Shown: positions 33,620 to 46,933 of the stretch, piece by piece | Numbering within the stretch: the first letter of the stretch is position 1 | Layout of the letters: the number at the start of each line of letters is the position of its first letter | From: Histoplasma ohiense | Taxonomy: Eukaryota > Ascomycota > Eurotiomycetes > Onygenales > Ajellomycetaceae | DNA: 64,000 nt | Assembly: GCA_017607445.1 (NCBI GenBank) | Contig: JAEVHH010000005.1 | Location: 1,307,001 to 1,371,000, forward strand | Reading direction: 5' to 3' | The notes under the pieces: model-generated | The model's database searches: none | What the model was told of the DNA's origin: nothing | Seen by the model: only the letters and a program-made list of their open reading frames with translations | Made by a program: the position numbers and the translations under genes

Positions 33620-34001
33620 TGTAAGCAGTGGTATGAGAATTAGCTGCTTATATCACAAGAAGTCCTTAAGACTCTGCAAGGATTAAGTTGTAGAAGATAA
33701 TACAGTAATATATTGAAAGGGATTTGGATTAATATTGATATTGTAGAATGTAGAGGTCAAATTAAAACAGAATGATCTGCTGATCTCTAGAAGATTGGGT
33801 CAGCTGCTATCTATATACACAGTATTGTAAACAAATTGAACTTGCTATGATGTAGATGGTGTAGTATGATGCAAGTGGCAAGATAATGCCTTGATTTCAA
33901 ATCTGATATGATGTTGATGATGCTATGTTCGGCGATGTCATATCTTTAGAGCAATCGTCAATTTCGGCCTAGCACTGGTAACTTAGTGTGGGTTTCTTAC
34001 A
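33620..34001 (-). repeat. D 5' LTR (382 bp)
   Basis: Plus-strand ends are TGTAAGCAGTGG and GGTTTCTTACA. It pairs with 12256-12637. It retains a few CpGs (cggcgatgtc, atttcggcct) absent in the partner. Confidence 0.93.
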
Positions 34002-34488
34002 GATATATCTTGTTTTCAGTGGAACAGAGCATCTGTAAGAGTGTTCTCTACTTCAGATTGATAATGAATTGTGAATGAAAAACAGCTAAGAAACAATGAT
34101 CAATGCATATGTCTCTTGATAAATTTATAAATGATTGTGAAATATTCTAAATTCTTATGATCAGTAACAATCTCAAACTTCTTGACACTCATAAGTTTGA
34201 ACTTTTATTTTTTGAGATATTGTATGATTGCTAGAAGCTTCTTGTTGTAGATCTTGTAGTTGCATTCAGTAGATGACATCTTTTTTGAAATGAAGATATA
34301 AGATTATAGAATATCTTTGTTATTGTATTGTATTAGTGCCTCATCTACTACATAATCTGAGGTGTCTGTTTCAAGAATTGTATGCTTATCTGAATCAAAT
34401 GATTGCAGCATTGAAGTGCTTGTAAATATATGCTTCAGTTTTTTGAATACTGTGTCTGCTTTGTCAGTCCATTGAAATACAGTGTCTT
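34002..34488 (-). pseudogene. C5 fragment 3: RNase H part of pol
   Basis: Minus-strand continuation of C5 between D and A2. It corresponds to C4 52876-53355 and codes for the RNase H domain, broken by TGA/TAA. It ends with GTCTT, the left target duplication of A2; the right copy reads ATCTT. Confidence 0.82.
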
Positions 34489-34759
34489 TGTAATAGACGC
34501 AACGGAGATATCTATATTAGAAAATAGCTATGTGGCGATAGAAGAACACAGAACATGTCAGAATTAATGAGAAGGGGTATAGTGCACAGCATCATAGACA
34601 GCTGTAGTGTGTGAAGGTTGTCTATATAATGCTCACTGATATCTGTAGATATTAGAAGATCAGTGATTAGCTTTGAATAATAGAGATTGCTATCTTCTTA
34701 ACATTCTACATATGTACTTCACACTACTTTCATAATTATACCTACAATCATCTCTTACA
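34489..34759 (+). repeat. A2 5' LTR (271 bp)
   Basis: TGTAATAGACG...CTCTTACA, same ends, length and TATA-like core as A1; followed by ATTCTAATCACTC. Confidence 0.93.
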
Positions 34760-34864
34760 ATTCTAATCACTCTAAACTTTATTTGAGTGGTCTGTTGTTA
34801 CACACACCTACAATAAAGCATGCAATGTTAGTTAAAACACACAACATTAGTTAAAACATGCAAG

Positions 34865-35576
34865 ATGATTTTGACATGTGTAAGATTTCTTGAAAATCAA
34901 TCTGAATCTTCTACTGCCTTCAATGATCACAATGTGTGTTTGCAACAGTTGAATGATCAAATTCATGAATGAGAGCAGCAATTAGCTATTCTGCATGCAC
35001 AACAGCAGCTCAACAAGTTGGAAGTGCAGATTCATGAAGATACTCTCATTGAGTCTCAATTAACTCAGAATATCATCACAAAATCATCACAAAATTGATC
35101 TGTGAATGATACAGATGATGATAATGAAACACCATCAAGATTGAAGATTAAGAACTATTATTGAGGAAAAAATATGTTAGAATTCAAAAACTATAAAGAT
35201 CACATATTGACTCTCTTTACACATCATCACTGATATTATTGAAAGGAAGAACACAAGATAAATGATGCTAAACTCTACTTTGACATCCATGTTAAGCAGA
35301 AGTGGTTGAATTTTGTATCATTGTATGAGAGATGTGAAGGAGCAACACTGTTGACTTTTGATGATATGTTATCACATCTAGAAATGCAAATTAACAATCC
35401 ACAGAATCAGCATCAATTAGCAAGTCAAAAGTTTCAAGATGCAAAGCAACAAGAATGACAATTGATATGTGATTTCTCTAAATATCTCAAAGACTGAAAA
35501 TATTACTTACCCTCATATAGCAAAGAACAAAGAATGGATAACTTGCATAGTAAGACATTGAAGATATTACACACTG
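34865..35576 (+). pseudogene. A2 gag, N-terminal part
   Basis: Same frame as A1 gag from the ATG (34865), through the N-terminal coiled coil and capsid-like region, up to the C3 insertion. Several TGA stops. It continues at 41658. Confidence 0.78.
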
Positions 35577-36110
35577 TATGACGGGTTAGCACCCGTTAGT
35601 AATCAACTTACGCAATCAACTCCTCTTCTGCATCCACTCATTTCTGATTGCTGTGATCTTGCATAACCCTCAATGTTCTTCTGCTCTGTGCTCCACACTT
35701 GTGTAGTTTCTAATGATTCTTCTGTGTAGCTCTTAATGTTCTTCCACTTCATACTTCACACTTGTGTAGTCTCTAATGATTCTTTTATATAGCTTCTAAT
35801 ATTCTTCCACTCTGTGTTCTGCACTCATGTAGTCTCTAACAATTCTTCCACATAGCTCTCAATGATTCCCTCACTTCATACTCTGTGCTTGTATAGTCTC
35901 TAACAATTCTTATGTGTATCTCTTAATGTTCTTCTGCTTCACACTTCACTGTGGAGCAGCTTCTGATATTCTTCCACTCTGAACTTTTCTCTATAAGAAC
36001 CTTCTTTGTATGACTCTTTCTTCTGATTTCTTTTCTCTTTCTTTCCTTAATCAATTTGTAATCTGTAATTAGAATAGTATCAAATTGTTAATCAAAGTAT
36101 GTCTGTTACA
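35577..36110 (+). repeat. C3 5' LTR (534 bp)
   Basis: TATGACGGG...CTGTTACA with the 63-bp tandem units and ctataagaacc TATA-like core near 35990. Confidence 0.92.
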
Positions 36111-36485
36111 TTACAAATTGATTCTTCTGTGTTTAAGATCTGAGTGTCTTGTTATTAGTTCTTACATCTGAGTGCATTGTTATCAGTTCTTACATCTGAG
36201 TGTGTTGTTTACAGATCTGAGTGCCTAGTTGTTACAAGAGATTTCTCATGAGCCTGAATGTCTCTATTGTTAGTTATATAGATCATCATATCTAAGTGTT
36301 CAAGACACAATCAACTGTGTTCTACAAGGTCTGAGTGTCTATGAACTGTAATGCTGTGAATAGTATTCATGAAGAAGCTTGATCAAGCTTAGCATCACAA
36401 CACTGTGAATAGTGTCTGCAAGAGAATTGAGTGTCTACAAATATTCTCTTTCTTTTATTATTGTTACATATTCTTAGATATTGAA
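36111..36485 (+). promoter_or_regulatory. C3 leader with CTGAGTG repeats and palindrome
   Basis: Same layout as in C1. Repeats of CTGAGTG lie between about 36140 and 36435, and the perfect palindrome AAGCTTGATCAAGCTT is at 36375-36390. No gene on this strand. Confidence 0.5.
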
Positions 36486-37499
36486 ATGAACTACAAGCAA
36501 TTCTACAAACATTCACTGCATCTGAACACAGCAGATGATAACTTAGATCTATGAAGCATTCTTCAGCAGCAGATGCTACAGATGACTGAATTGTAATGAT
36601 GATTTGCTGAGATGAGCACTTCTGCATTCACTGTTCCTTCTACACCCACATCTCACAAAAAGCCCCCAAGAGAGAAGCTTCCAATTCTCAATAAATACAA
36701 GAAAGACCTAGCACTCTATCTTGTGTGGAAGTCAAAAGTGAACATCAAATTGAACATCAATGGATGAGCAATAGACTCACTATCCAATCAAGTATGATAT
36801 ATTTATAGCAGATTGGATGGTGATGTGTTAGTAAAATTTCAATTCTGAATGAGTCATTGTCAGAATGATCAGTGTACATCAGAGCTAGTCTTCTGACAAC
36901 TCAACTCTCTCTTCCTCAATTCTACACTTCAAGTCAAGATGTTAGACTGACTTAATCAAACTCATCAGATGAATGTCACATTGACAACTTATCTTTCTGA
37001 ATTCAATTGTAAGCTTCTAGAAGCAGATGGGCAAGACTGGGACAACATCATCAAAATCAACATACTGTTCAAAAATTTGAACTTTCAGTTGCATAATCAA
37101 AGTGTAGAGTGTTCAAAACTCTCAATATACAGCAAATTCTGTGCTGATCTTCATCTGTTGAACAACAATCTGTCTCAGTTCTGTGTGCTTCAAAATTGTA
37201 GAGAATTCTGCTGAACAAATGCATACACTCTGAACTGCTCTGCAGCATCCCCCATCTTCAAATCAGAATCAATGAACTGGATCCCACACATGAATGCAAG
37301 TCATCTGAGGGTTTCTAATGTCTCAGAGAAGGACACTGCTGATTGAATCATCAGAGAAATCTGCATACACTGTGACAAATCAGAGCACTTCACAAACTAA
37401 TGTTCAAATGCAATCACTTCAAGCAAACCCCCCACACATGTGAACACTGTGTCGCCTGCGGACAGGCAAGAACAGGGAAAAGACAAGCTCTCACTCTAA
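36486..37499 (+). pseudogene. C3 gag
   Basis: 1014-nt frame, equal to C1 and C4. An 81-codon open piece (36969-37214) lies in the capsid C-terminal part. The zinc knuckle region is at about 37361-37402, and its last Cys is preceded by a TAA in place of CAA. The GGGAAAA slippery heptamer is at 37475-37481. Confidence 0.82.
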
Positions 37500-40400
37500 A
37501 ACACAGACAAGAGCTCAAGGAGCAGAAAGCTAGCTGAAGATTCAAGCAGAAGATACAAGTGAATGCAATTATAGTCTCTGTCATTGTAAATAGCCTAGTC
37601 AATATATGAGCAATGATAGACAGTGGTTTCCTTCATTACACTCTTATAGACACTCAGCTGATTGAGAAGTATAAGCTTCAGCATATTCTCTTTTTCAAAC
37701 TGTGTAAGCTCAGTGAATTTGATGACCTCAGAGGATCTGCCTCCTACAACATGATAAGATTTAATGTCAATGTAGAAGGACACAAGAAAAAGAATGTATA
37801 TGCATATGAAATACAAAGCCTTGAATACAATCTAATACTCAGTCTATCATGACTCACAGAATTTGAAATCTTATTGGATGCACACAACTGCTGTCTTATT
37901 TTTCCAGAAGGTGACCATGTTTACAAGAAAGATGTCAATAGAACCACTGATCTCACTCAGATATCAGCAGAAGTGTACAAACTACTAACTCATCAAGCAC
38001 ATGAAAAGAAGAATGTCCAAGTGTTCACTGCTAGCATGACAGATATCAAAAAGATATTAGAGAAACTAGAACTCAAGAACTCCAAGAAATCATGCAAAGA
38101 ACTATCTGAATTGTACAAAGATTTCACAGATGTGTTTGATGAAAAAGAAGCTGAAAAGCTTCCTCTTCATCAAGAACTCAGTATAGATCATATAATTGAG
38201 CTCATCAAAAAAGATGATAAGAATCTGCAATCACTCTGAGATTCTCTCTACAGCATATCACACAATGAGCTCCTCATTCTATGAAAAACACTCAACAGAT
38301 TACTGAACAAAGACTTCATTTGTATTAGCAACTCACTCACCACAGCATCTGTACTGTTTGTGAAGAAATCAGAAGAAGGCTTACAATTCTGCATTGACTA
38401 CTGAGGACTCAACAAGATTACACAGAAGGATCAATACTCTCTCCCACTCATCAATGAAATACTCAAACAAATAGAAAAAGCAAAATGATTTATGAAGCTT
38501 GACATCTCTGCAGCCTTCTATAAGATAAGAATTAATGAAGATGACAAATGGCTAACTGTTTTTCATATGCATTACAGATTATACAAATGGACAGTGACTC
38601 TTTTTGAATTAGTGAATGCTCCAAGCACATTTCAGAAATACATTAACTGAGCTCTACAAGATCTACTCAACAAGATCATCTCAGTGTACATGAATGATAT
38701 TCTGATCTTCATCAATGAATCACTCACTGAGCACTGCAAGCACATATGACAAGTGCTTGACTGTCTATATAAAGCTGAACTGCAAGTGGACATTGACAAA
38801 TGCAACTTTGAAATCAAGTCTATGATCTATCTAGAATTCATCATCAAAGCTGAAAAAGATGTATGCATGGATTCTAAGAAGATGGAAGCAATTCTCAACT
38901 GAGAGACATCAGTCTCAGTAAAAGAGATTAGAAGCTTTCTAGAATTCATCAACTTCTACTGAAGATTCATCAAAAACTTCTTCAATATCATACAATCACT
39001 GACAGATCTGATCTGAAAAGACACTGTATTTCAATGAATTGATGAAGCAGACACAGCATTCAAAAAGCTGAAGTGTATGTTCATAAGCATCTCAATGCTG
39101 CAATCATTCAATTCAGATAAGCATACAATTCTCAAAACAGATGCCTCAGATTATATAGTAGATGAGACACTGATGCAATATGATAATGAAGATGTTCTAT
39201 AACTCTGTGTCTTCATCTCAAAAAAGATATTGTCTGCTGAATGCAACTACAAAATCTATGACAAGAAGCTTCTAGCAATCATACAATGTCTCAAAGAATG
39301 AGAATTCAAACTCATGAGTGTTGAGAGATTTGAGATTGTTACTGATCATAAGAATCTAGAGTACTTCACAATCACTTATAAGCTTACTGAGAGGTATATA
39401 TGTTGGTCATTGTTTCTTAGCTGTTTTTCATTCACAATTCATTATCAATCTGAAGTAGAGAACACTCTTGCAGATACTCTGTCTCACTGAGAATAAGATA
39501 TATCATCTGATGACTTGAATGACAGATGGAAACACTGAGAGCATCAGTTAATCAACCCTGCAATTATAGAAAGTCCTACACAATCAGATGAACCCTATGT
39601 ACATATCAATCAGTTCCAAGCTCAAGAACCCTCACTCAAAGAACAATGAAGACTAGCAGCAGAGACAGATGAATTCTGACAACAAGTCACTGAAGCTGTA
39701 TGAAGCAAAGCATCTCAATTCTCTGCAGACATATATTCAAGAACAGATATCTCAGCATATTCAATTGACAATGACAACTGCTTACACTTTCAAGATAGAT
39801 GATGAGTCCCTGATTCAGAATCTCTACAAACACAGATCATGCAAGAAATTCATGACTCATCAATGATCAGACACTCAGAATGTGAAATCATGTACAACAT
39901 TGTTATTCAAGAATTCTACTGACCAGATATGTTGAAAGACATACATCAGTTCATACACAACTGTGATCACTGTGGCTCAGTGATGATATGATGTGAACAC
40001 TGAAAAGAGATGCTGAAACTTCTATCTGTCTCTGATCAAATTTGATGTGATATAGCTATTGATTTTGCAGTTTTCTTATCTGAAAGTGGAGATTCTATGA
40101 ACATTCTAGTCATTGTTGATCAACTCAGCAAGAGTGTAATACTACAGCTCTGTGACAAGATGGACACTGAAGTAGTTGCAGATGCCTTCATCAGAAGTCT
40201 GTTCTATTATATACACAGTCTATCTTCATTCATTGTGTCAGATAGAGATAGTCAATTCATCAGCACACTCTGAATCTGTGTATGTCAATTATTAAGAATT
40301 GAATGAAAGTTATCAACAACATATCACTCAGAGACTGATGAAGCTATCAAGAGAATGATACAAACAGTAAAGAACATTCTTCATAAGTTCTGTAATTACA

Positions 40401-41131
40401 CACAAGACAACTGAAGCAATCTGCTGCCACACACTGAGATTGCAATTAATGATTGAGATTTCACTACAACAGACATAAACTCATTCTTTCTTCTACACAG
40501 ATACAACTTAGAGATTCTGAACTTCTCTGAGACTCTCTGAGAAACTGTGTACATCTGCAGCTTCATACAGACAGCAGAGAACATTGTGAGCAAGTTGAAG
40601 AAAGTCTGCAAATGAGCAGAAACTTCAATGATCAGCACTCAGTAAAATTATGAGAATCAAGTGAACATCAGAAGAAGTTCTGTGATCTGATATCATATAG
40701 AAGACAAAGTCTGACTGAATCTCAAGAATATAAGAACAGACCACTTCTTGTGTATGCTAGATTACTATCACATCAAGTATATGATGAAGAAAGTGTTAGA
40801 CATATATGATTATCAACTCAACATTCTGTCTGACATCTATGATGTCTTTCATACAAACCTGCTCCAACCCACAGCTGAGAATCCATTCCCCTCACAGAGA
40901 ACCTCTGATTGACAGCCACTCATCATCATAGAAGAAGACAATGAACTCAAGTGGAAAATCAAAGCAATCCTTGACAATAGAATCAATCATCACTGCTGTG
41001 AATACCTTATCAAATGAGTAGAATACAATTGTCTGATCTGAGAACTCACATCTGTCTTGAAGAACACTGCCATTCTTGACATCTACAAGTTCTCACTCAC
41101 TCTGATAGAGGGGGATAATATAATGGATTAG
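37481..41131 (+). pseudogene. C3 pol
   Basis: Single frame from the slippery site to a TAG (41129-41131) inside the 3' LTR; no net indel relative to C1. Protease V/I-D-S-G at about 37616-37630; RT with V-Y-M-N-D (catalytic Asp changed to Asn) near 38685-38700; RNase H to about 39440; integrase S-D-R-D-S near 40235-40250; chromodomain about 40950-41070. A 121-codon open stretch lies at 37874-38239. Many TGA stops. Confidence 0.85.
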
Positions 41132-41652
41132 TATCTGTTAGTAATCAATTTATGCAATCAACTCCTCTTCTGCATCTGCTTGTTTCTGATTGCTGTGATC
41201 TTGCATAATTCTCAATGTTCTTCCACTCTGTGCTCTGCACTCATATAGTTTCTAATGATTCTTCTGTGTAGCTCTTAACATTCTTCCACTCTGTGCTTCA
41301 TGCTCATATAGTCTCTAACAATTCTTCTGTGTAGCTTCTAATGTTCTTTCACTCTGTGTTTTATGCTTGTGTAGTCTCTAATGATTCTTCTGTATAGCTC
41401 TCAATAATTCCCTCACCTCATGCTCTGCACTTGTGTAGTCTCTAACAATTCTTATATGTATCTCTTAATGTTCTTCTGCTCCGCACTCCACTGTGGAGTG
41501 GCTTCTGATATTCTTCCACCTCAAACTTTTCTCTATAAGAACCCTCTTTGTATGACTCTTTCTTCTGATTTCTTTTCTCTTTCTTTCCTTAATCAATTTG
41601 TAATCTGTAATTAGAATAGTATCAAATTGTTAATCGAAGTACGCCCGTTACA
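41119..41652 (+). repeat. C3 3' LTR (534 bp)
   Basis: TATAATGG...CCCGTTACA, preceded by the purine tract tagagggggataa. The terminal CpGs are kept (tcgaagtacgcccg). Confidence 0.92.
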
Positions 41653-41657
41653 CACTG

Positions 41658-41974
41658 AACTCAATCATCAAAATCAAGAGCCTCAAAACTACAAAGAATT
41701 GCTTCAAACTCTACAGACTCTCAAGGAAAATATGTCAGAGCAACAGCATGCTATTCACAAAGAAAGACCTGCAATATTCATAGAGAATCAGCATCATTCT
41801 GATAAATCTAGCAACCATCAGAACAAAAGGAAATGAGAGGAACAAATGAATTCAACTGAACAAATCAAGAAAGATAAATATGACTGAATGAAGAAGTGTT
41901 CTCACTGCCATAAGAAGGATTATATTGCAAATGATTGTTGAATGTTACACTTCAAAAAATGCAATCAAGTTTGA
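41658..41974 (+). pseudogene. A2 gag, C-terminal part
   Basis: Gag continues after C3: a Gln/Glu-rich linker, then the zinc knuckle near 41897-41938 where the Gly of the usual G-H pair has become Asp (K-D-Y-I), so the His ligand is changed to Tyr. It ends at TGA 41972-41974, at the place of the A1 stop. Confidence 0.72.
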
Positions 41975-44900
41975 CAAGTAAAAAATCAGCAATTTCAATC
42001 ATAGAAGCAGCTGCTGCATTGGGAATACAAACAACTAAGCTGTGAGATAAATGATTATTGATGATGAATACATGAATGCTGACAGAAGTGAGATGATCAA
42101 TGATGTGGATGCTAGTGAATTCTGATGCAAATGCAAACTTCATGTCCCACATCTGAGCATCAAAATATTTCTCAAAGGCAGAAGATAAATCAAAAGTAGT
42201 GAAAGCAGTTGATAATCATAAGATTAAATCATATAAACAACAAAGAGCTGCAATGAAGATTATCAATGATGAACATATTCTTCAAGAAGAATTCCACCAT
42301 TTCAAAGAGGCTGATATTAGTGAATATAATATAATTTTGAGCATGTTGTGGTTGGAAGCTGTGAATCCTGATATCAACTGGGTGTGAAGATGCTGAATCT
42401 ATAGAAAAGCATTGAATATTAACCACATGCATCTGAATACTGCTAAAGAATTCACAATACTAATTGATGATGACAATATTATATTCACTGTCTTATCATT
42501 ATGAGCTGTGAGTGCAGCAACTGAGCCAAATATCTCAGATGATTATAAAGATTATCTTGATGTATTCTGAGAAGACATATCTGATGTGGAACATGCATCT
42601 CATGATCATGCCATAGAGCTCAAACCTGGTAAGAAACCTTCATACCAATCAATATATAACTTATCACCTCAAGAACTCTCTGTCCTCCAAGAATATATTG
42701 AAAAGATGTTAGAGAAGAATTGAATACATTCATTCAAGAGCTCAGTCAGTATATCAGTGTTATTTATGTCAAAGAAAGATGAAACTCTGCATCTTTGTAT
42801 AGATTATCAAGAATTGAATGAAATAACAGTCAAGAATCAATATCCACTGCTCTTGATAAGTGAAATACTTGATAGATTAGCAGATGTCAAAATATATATG
42901 CAACTGAACCTTAGAGATGCATATTATAGAATTCACATATGAGCAGAGGATGAATGAAAAACAGCATTTTGAATATAATATGAATACTTTGAATATCTAG
43001 TCTTATCTTTTGAGCTAACCAATGCCCCTGCAATCTTTCAATCTTATATCAACAAAGCCCTCAGTGATCTTTTAGATGTATATTGCATGGCTTATCTTGA
43101 TGATATTGTAATCTATTCAAACACATTTGATGAACATGTTGTCCATGTTAAGAATGTGCTGGAACAGTTAAGATGATGAAGACTATATGCCAAACTTAGT
43201 AAGTGTATGTTCCACACAACAGAAATTGGATTTTTGAGTTTTGTGGTTACCACACAGAGCATTACTGTCAAGAAACACTGTGTCAACACAATTCTAGATT
43301 AATCAGAACTGCAAACTATAAATGAATTGCAAATACTTCTAGAATTCATTAATTTCTATTGTTGATTTATATACAAGTTCTCAATAATAACAGCACCTCT
43401 GACTGAATTGTTAAAAGATTATGAAATGAAAAGAGGGAAGAATAACACATCTGTTCAGTTAGATGAAAACTGCAAGCATGCAATTTTGCAGTTAAAAGAA
43501 TGCTTTACAAAAGCATCATTGTTGATCCACTTTGATCTGCAGTGAAAACTCTGTATAGAAATGAACAGATCTGATGTTGCAATCACTACAGTAATATCAC
43601 AATTAATGAATGATGATCACTGACACTCAATCACATTTTGATCTAGAAAGCTCACAGAAACAGAAAGATGTTATCAAATATATGATCTAGAAATATTGCC
43701 AATTGTAGAAGTTTTCAGACAATGATGTCATTACTTACATGATAGCAGACACTCAATAACTGTTTTATCTGACCATGTCAATCTCCAACACTTCATGATG
43801 ATGAAGCAGCTAAATGAGTGTCAGATTCACTGAATGAAAATACTCTCAGTGTTTGATTTTGAAATAGAGCACTGTTCTGAGAAAAATAATCCCACAGATG
43901 TATCAAGTTGTTATTCAGATTTTGTAAAACACACAACTTTTTTGACAGAGCTCTCTACTCTGCAAGAGAAGCTGTGTAAGAGAATCTTTAAATCACTAAA
44001 GACAAAAGAAAATACAAAGTTAGATCAATGTATCAAGATGATGTGAAAAGATCTGCAAGCTAATGAAAATTGTTGAATGAAGAGATCTGTAGTCATCAAT
44101 GATAACAATCTCTGCAGAATAAAGAACACATCTGCAGATGAGAACAAAATCACAGATGTTATGAGATTAAATCTAGAGACTCTGATGTCACAGATTCTAG
44201 CTGTCAAGATATTTGAGTTCAAGACAATCTATTATGAAAAGATAGCTGAATCTATCATTGAACTCTTACTGCAGATTCAGAATAGAAACATCAACACATC
44301 TGAACTTTGCAGAAGACTAGAGATGAGTGATGCTAGTGTAGATAATTATTCAATCTGAGTAGTAGATAAAAATGATCTGCTCAGAAAAGATGATAAAGTC
44401 TATATACCACAAAACAAAGCTGTAAGGCATGAAATAATGAAAATGAATCACAATGATTCTCAAGATGGCCATTTTGAATGTGACAAAATCATCAAAGCAA
44501 TCAAATGCAAGTACTTGTAACATGGTATGAGTGATGAGATTGCAGAATATGTGAGAACTTGTGATGTTTGTCAATGCATCAAGATACCACAGCACAAGTC
44601 ATACAGATTGCTACAATCACATTCAATGTCAGATAAGAAATGATATACAATTAGCATGAACTTTATTGAAGATCTGTCAGATAATAAAAAGAGAAGTCAA
44701 ATCTATAATGCTATTGTTGTATTTATTGATTTATTCATCAAATAGATCATAATTGTGCCCACATCTTCAGAGCTAGATGCAGAAGAATTTGCAGATATTA
44801 TTGTATGAAGAGTTGTGAAGAACTTTGATTTATCTGCAAACATTATTAGCAACTGAGATTCATTAATAAATAGCAAGTTTTGATTGACATTGTGTTATCT

Positions 44901-45732
44901 GCTCCATGTTCAATAAAAATTATCAACAGCATTCCATCCACAAACTGACAGCCAGACAGAACAATTGAATCAGATGATTGAACATTATCTTCACACATAT
45001 TGCAGCTATCAGCAAGATAATTGGATAGAATGAATTTCTCTGATGCAATGAGTATACAACAATATCTTTCACACATTGATAAAAATGACATCATCTGAAG
45101 CAATGATCAGCTGATCAACTGAACTTTGCATAGACATGGAATTCTCAAGCACAGATGTGTCAAAATTGGTGATGAAACAAGTGAAATGAATGAAGCAAGT
45201 GAAGAACAAAATCTGAGAATATCTGAAAGCTGTCAAAGCAGCTGAGAAAAAGTATTACAATCAGCATCATATATCAAAAAGCTTTAAGATAGAGGACTGG
45301 ATAATACTGTATGCAAAAAATATATCCACCTTGCAACTCTCACTCAAACTAGATCATTGATTTTTGAGTCTCTTTCAAATAATTGATATCTACAGTACAC
45401 AGATGTACAAACTGAAACTCATACTGCAATATAAAGAAATTCATTCTGTATTCCATGTTTCCCTTCTCAAACCATATCACATGTGCAATGGACAAATCCC
45501 ACAAGCAGAACTGATAATTATAGACACACAAGAGAAATGAAAAGTTGAAGCTATATTAGACAAACATCAGTACCACAGTCAAACACAATATCTTGTCAAA
45601 TGAAAAGATTGTACAGACATAGATAATTCTTGGAAATCTGAGGAAAACTTGATGAACAGTCAGAAGTACTTGAAACAGTTTAATAAAATCTATCAGAAGT
45701 CAGTCAGTAAACAAAAATGAAGAAGACAATAA
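41934..45732 (+). pseudogene. A2 pol: protease, RT, RNase H, integrase, chromodomain
   Basis: Uninterrupted by other elements, so it is the reference for A pol. Protease near 42113; RT about 42640-43270 with A-Y-L-D-D-I-V-I-Y intact (about 43090-43120); RNase H about 43530-43900; integrase zinc site with C-D-V-C near 44563-44575, E of T-D-S-Q-T-E near 44958; integrase tail and chromodomain about 45530-45680. Stop TAA at 45730-45732. The frame is broken by TGA codons only, plus one TAA near 44519 and a TAG near 44746. Confidence 0.85.
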
Positions 45733-45748
45733 TAACTGCTGAATATAT

Positions 45749-46899
45749 TTATTCCACTCAGAGATTAAAAAACAGATCTGCCTCAGCTTGATCAGTGTCA
45801 TTTGAGAAATTGTCATCAAGACAAACCTGCTTATTATCTCAGATTTCTTCAACTGATGAAGCATGATGTTTCAACAATGACTTGAGAGCTGTGATCAGTG
45901 ATGTAATCACTGAGATCTCATCAATCATTATTTCAGTCAGAGTCTCAGAAGAACTGTCTCATTGAATCTTCTGAATCTTCACAGCAAAGAATCTAATCAT
46001 CACAGTCACAGCACTCTGCAAAACATTAACATTCAAAGCATCTACATCAGTGACAATTAGATTCTCAGCAGCATTGATAACCATCTGAGTCAATTCAACA
46101 GCATCCACTGACATCTAATAGAAAGTTAATATTATATACTGTAAAAACATTTGTTTTGAATAATAACTTACTGAAACACAGACATGCTTCATCACTGAGC
46201 AGTGCTTGCATTTTTTACATCAACTCTCAGCAGATTCACAATGATGATGAAGGGACATTGTCAAATGTCAAATACAACAACAGCAATATACTGCTGTGTT
46301 TCTTTCTAATATTTCAACAGAACTGTCTGCTTTCTCATCTTCATCTACATTATCAATCAACTCAAATAACATATCAAGATCTTGACTCAGTGAGAATGAC
46401 ACTGATGTAATAGCAGAACACAAAAACATGCTTTCTGAAATACTGCTATGATTGAATACCACACTCTGCTGTGACAACAGATCATCAGAGTTCATATAGA
46501 ATTCTAGAATCTCATCTACATTCTTATAGATCTGCACATCAAGTACAAATCTTGCAACAGCAGTTTGATACATGATAAATCTTTCATCTAGAACTTCATC
46601 AGAGAACAGCATTTCATGAAATTCATCAATCAAAGATTGATCAGTTTCATGAAAGTACTCAGATATCTATAACTCATTAGTACTCTTAACAATCTCAGTT
46701 TAAGAAAACTTACAGCAGCACAACTTTTATTTGATATATGACAGATGTGACAGTGTGTCTGTTCATTGTTCACAAAGCAAGAATATACTGAAGGATTCTG
46801 CAATCTCTTCAGACAACTCAAGCAAATGCTCTCAATGACAGACAGCATATCATTCTTCATAGACTTCAAATCAGCAACAGAAACAGCTGGTTCTGACAT
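45749..46899 (-). pseudogene. A2 antisense gene: two six-cysteine modules, three exons
   Basis: Exon 1 is 46714-46899, intron 46667-46713 (47 nt), exon 2 46172-46666, intron 46115-46171 (57 nt), exon 3 45749-46114. Exon 1 has no stop and shows module 1 cleanly: C-x2-C-x11-C-x8-C-x2-C-x6-C, then two Ala codons and GTAAGT. Exon 2 is open for 121 codons and ends in module 2, which has one TGA between the cysteines. The ATG that begins exon 2 in A1 and A3 is ATA here. The stop lies 16 bases from the pol stop on the other strand. Function unknown; zinc binding inferred. Confidence 0.7.
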
Positions 46900-46933
46900 T
46901 CTATCATAACTTTAATCAGTACCAAGATCTTGT

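Larger units (their letters stand above)
12256..34001 (-). mobile_element. D: complete family D gypsy chromovirus, split by A1
   Basis: Two identical-length 382-bp LTRs (12256-12637 and 33620-34001) are flanked by a perfect GATAT duplication (12251-12255 and 34002-34006). The element reads on the minus strand: 5' LTR on the right, single gag-pol frame, an antisense accessory gene on the plus strand, then the 3' LTR on the left. A1 (15105-29700) is inserted in its integrase region. Without A1 the element is about 7.1 kb. Confidence 0.95.
35577..41652 (+). mobile_element. C3: complete family C chromovirus (6.1 kb)
   Basis: LTRs of 534 bp (35577-36110, 41119-41652), perfect CACTG duplication (35572-35576, 41653-41657). 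Both LTRs start TATG/TATA instead of TGTG, a G-to-A change at the terminal TG. Inserted into A2 gag. Confidence 0.95.
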
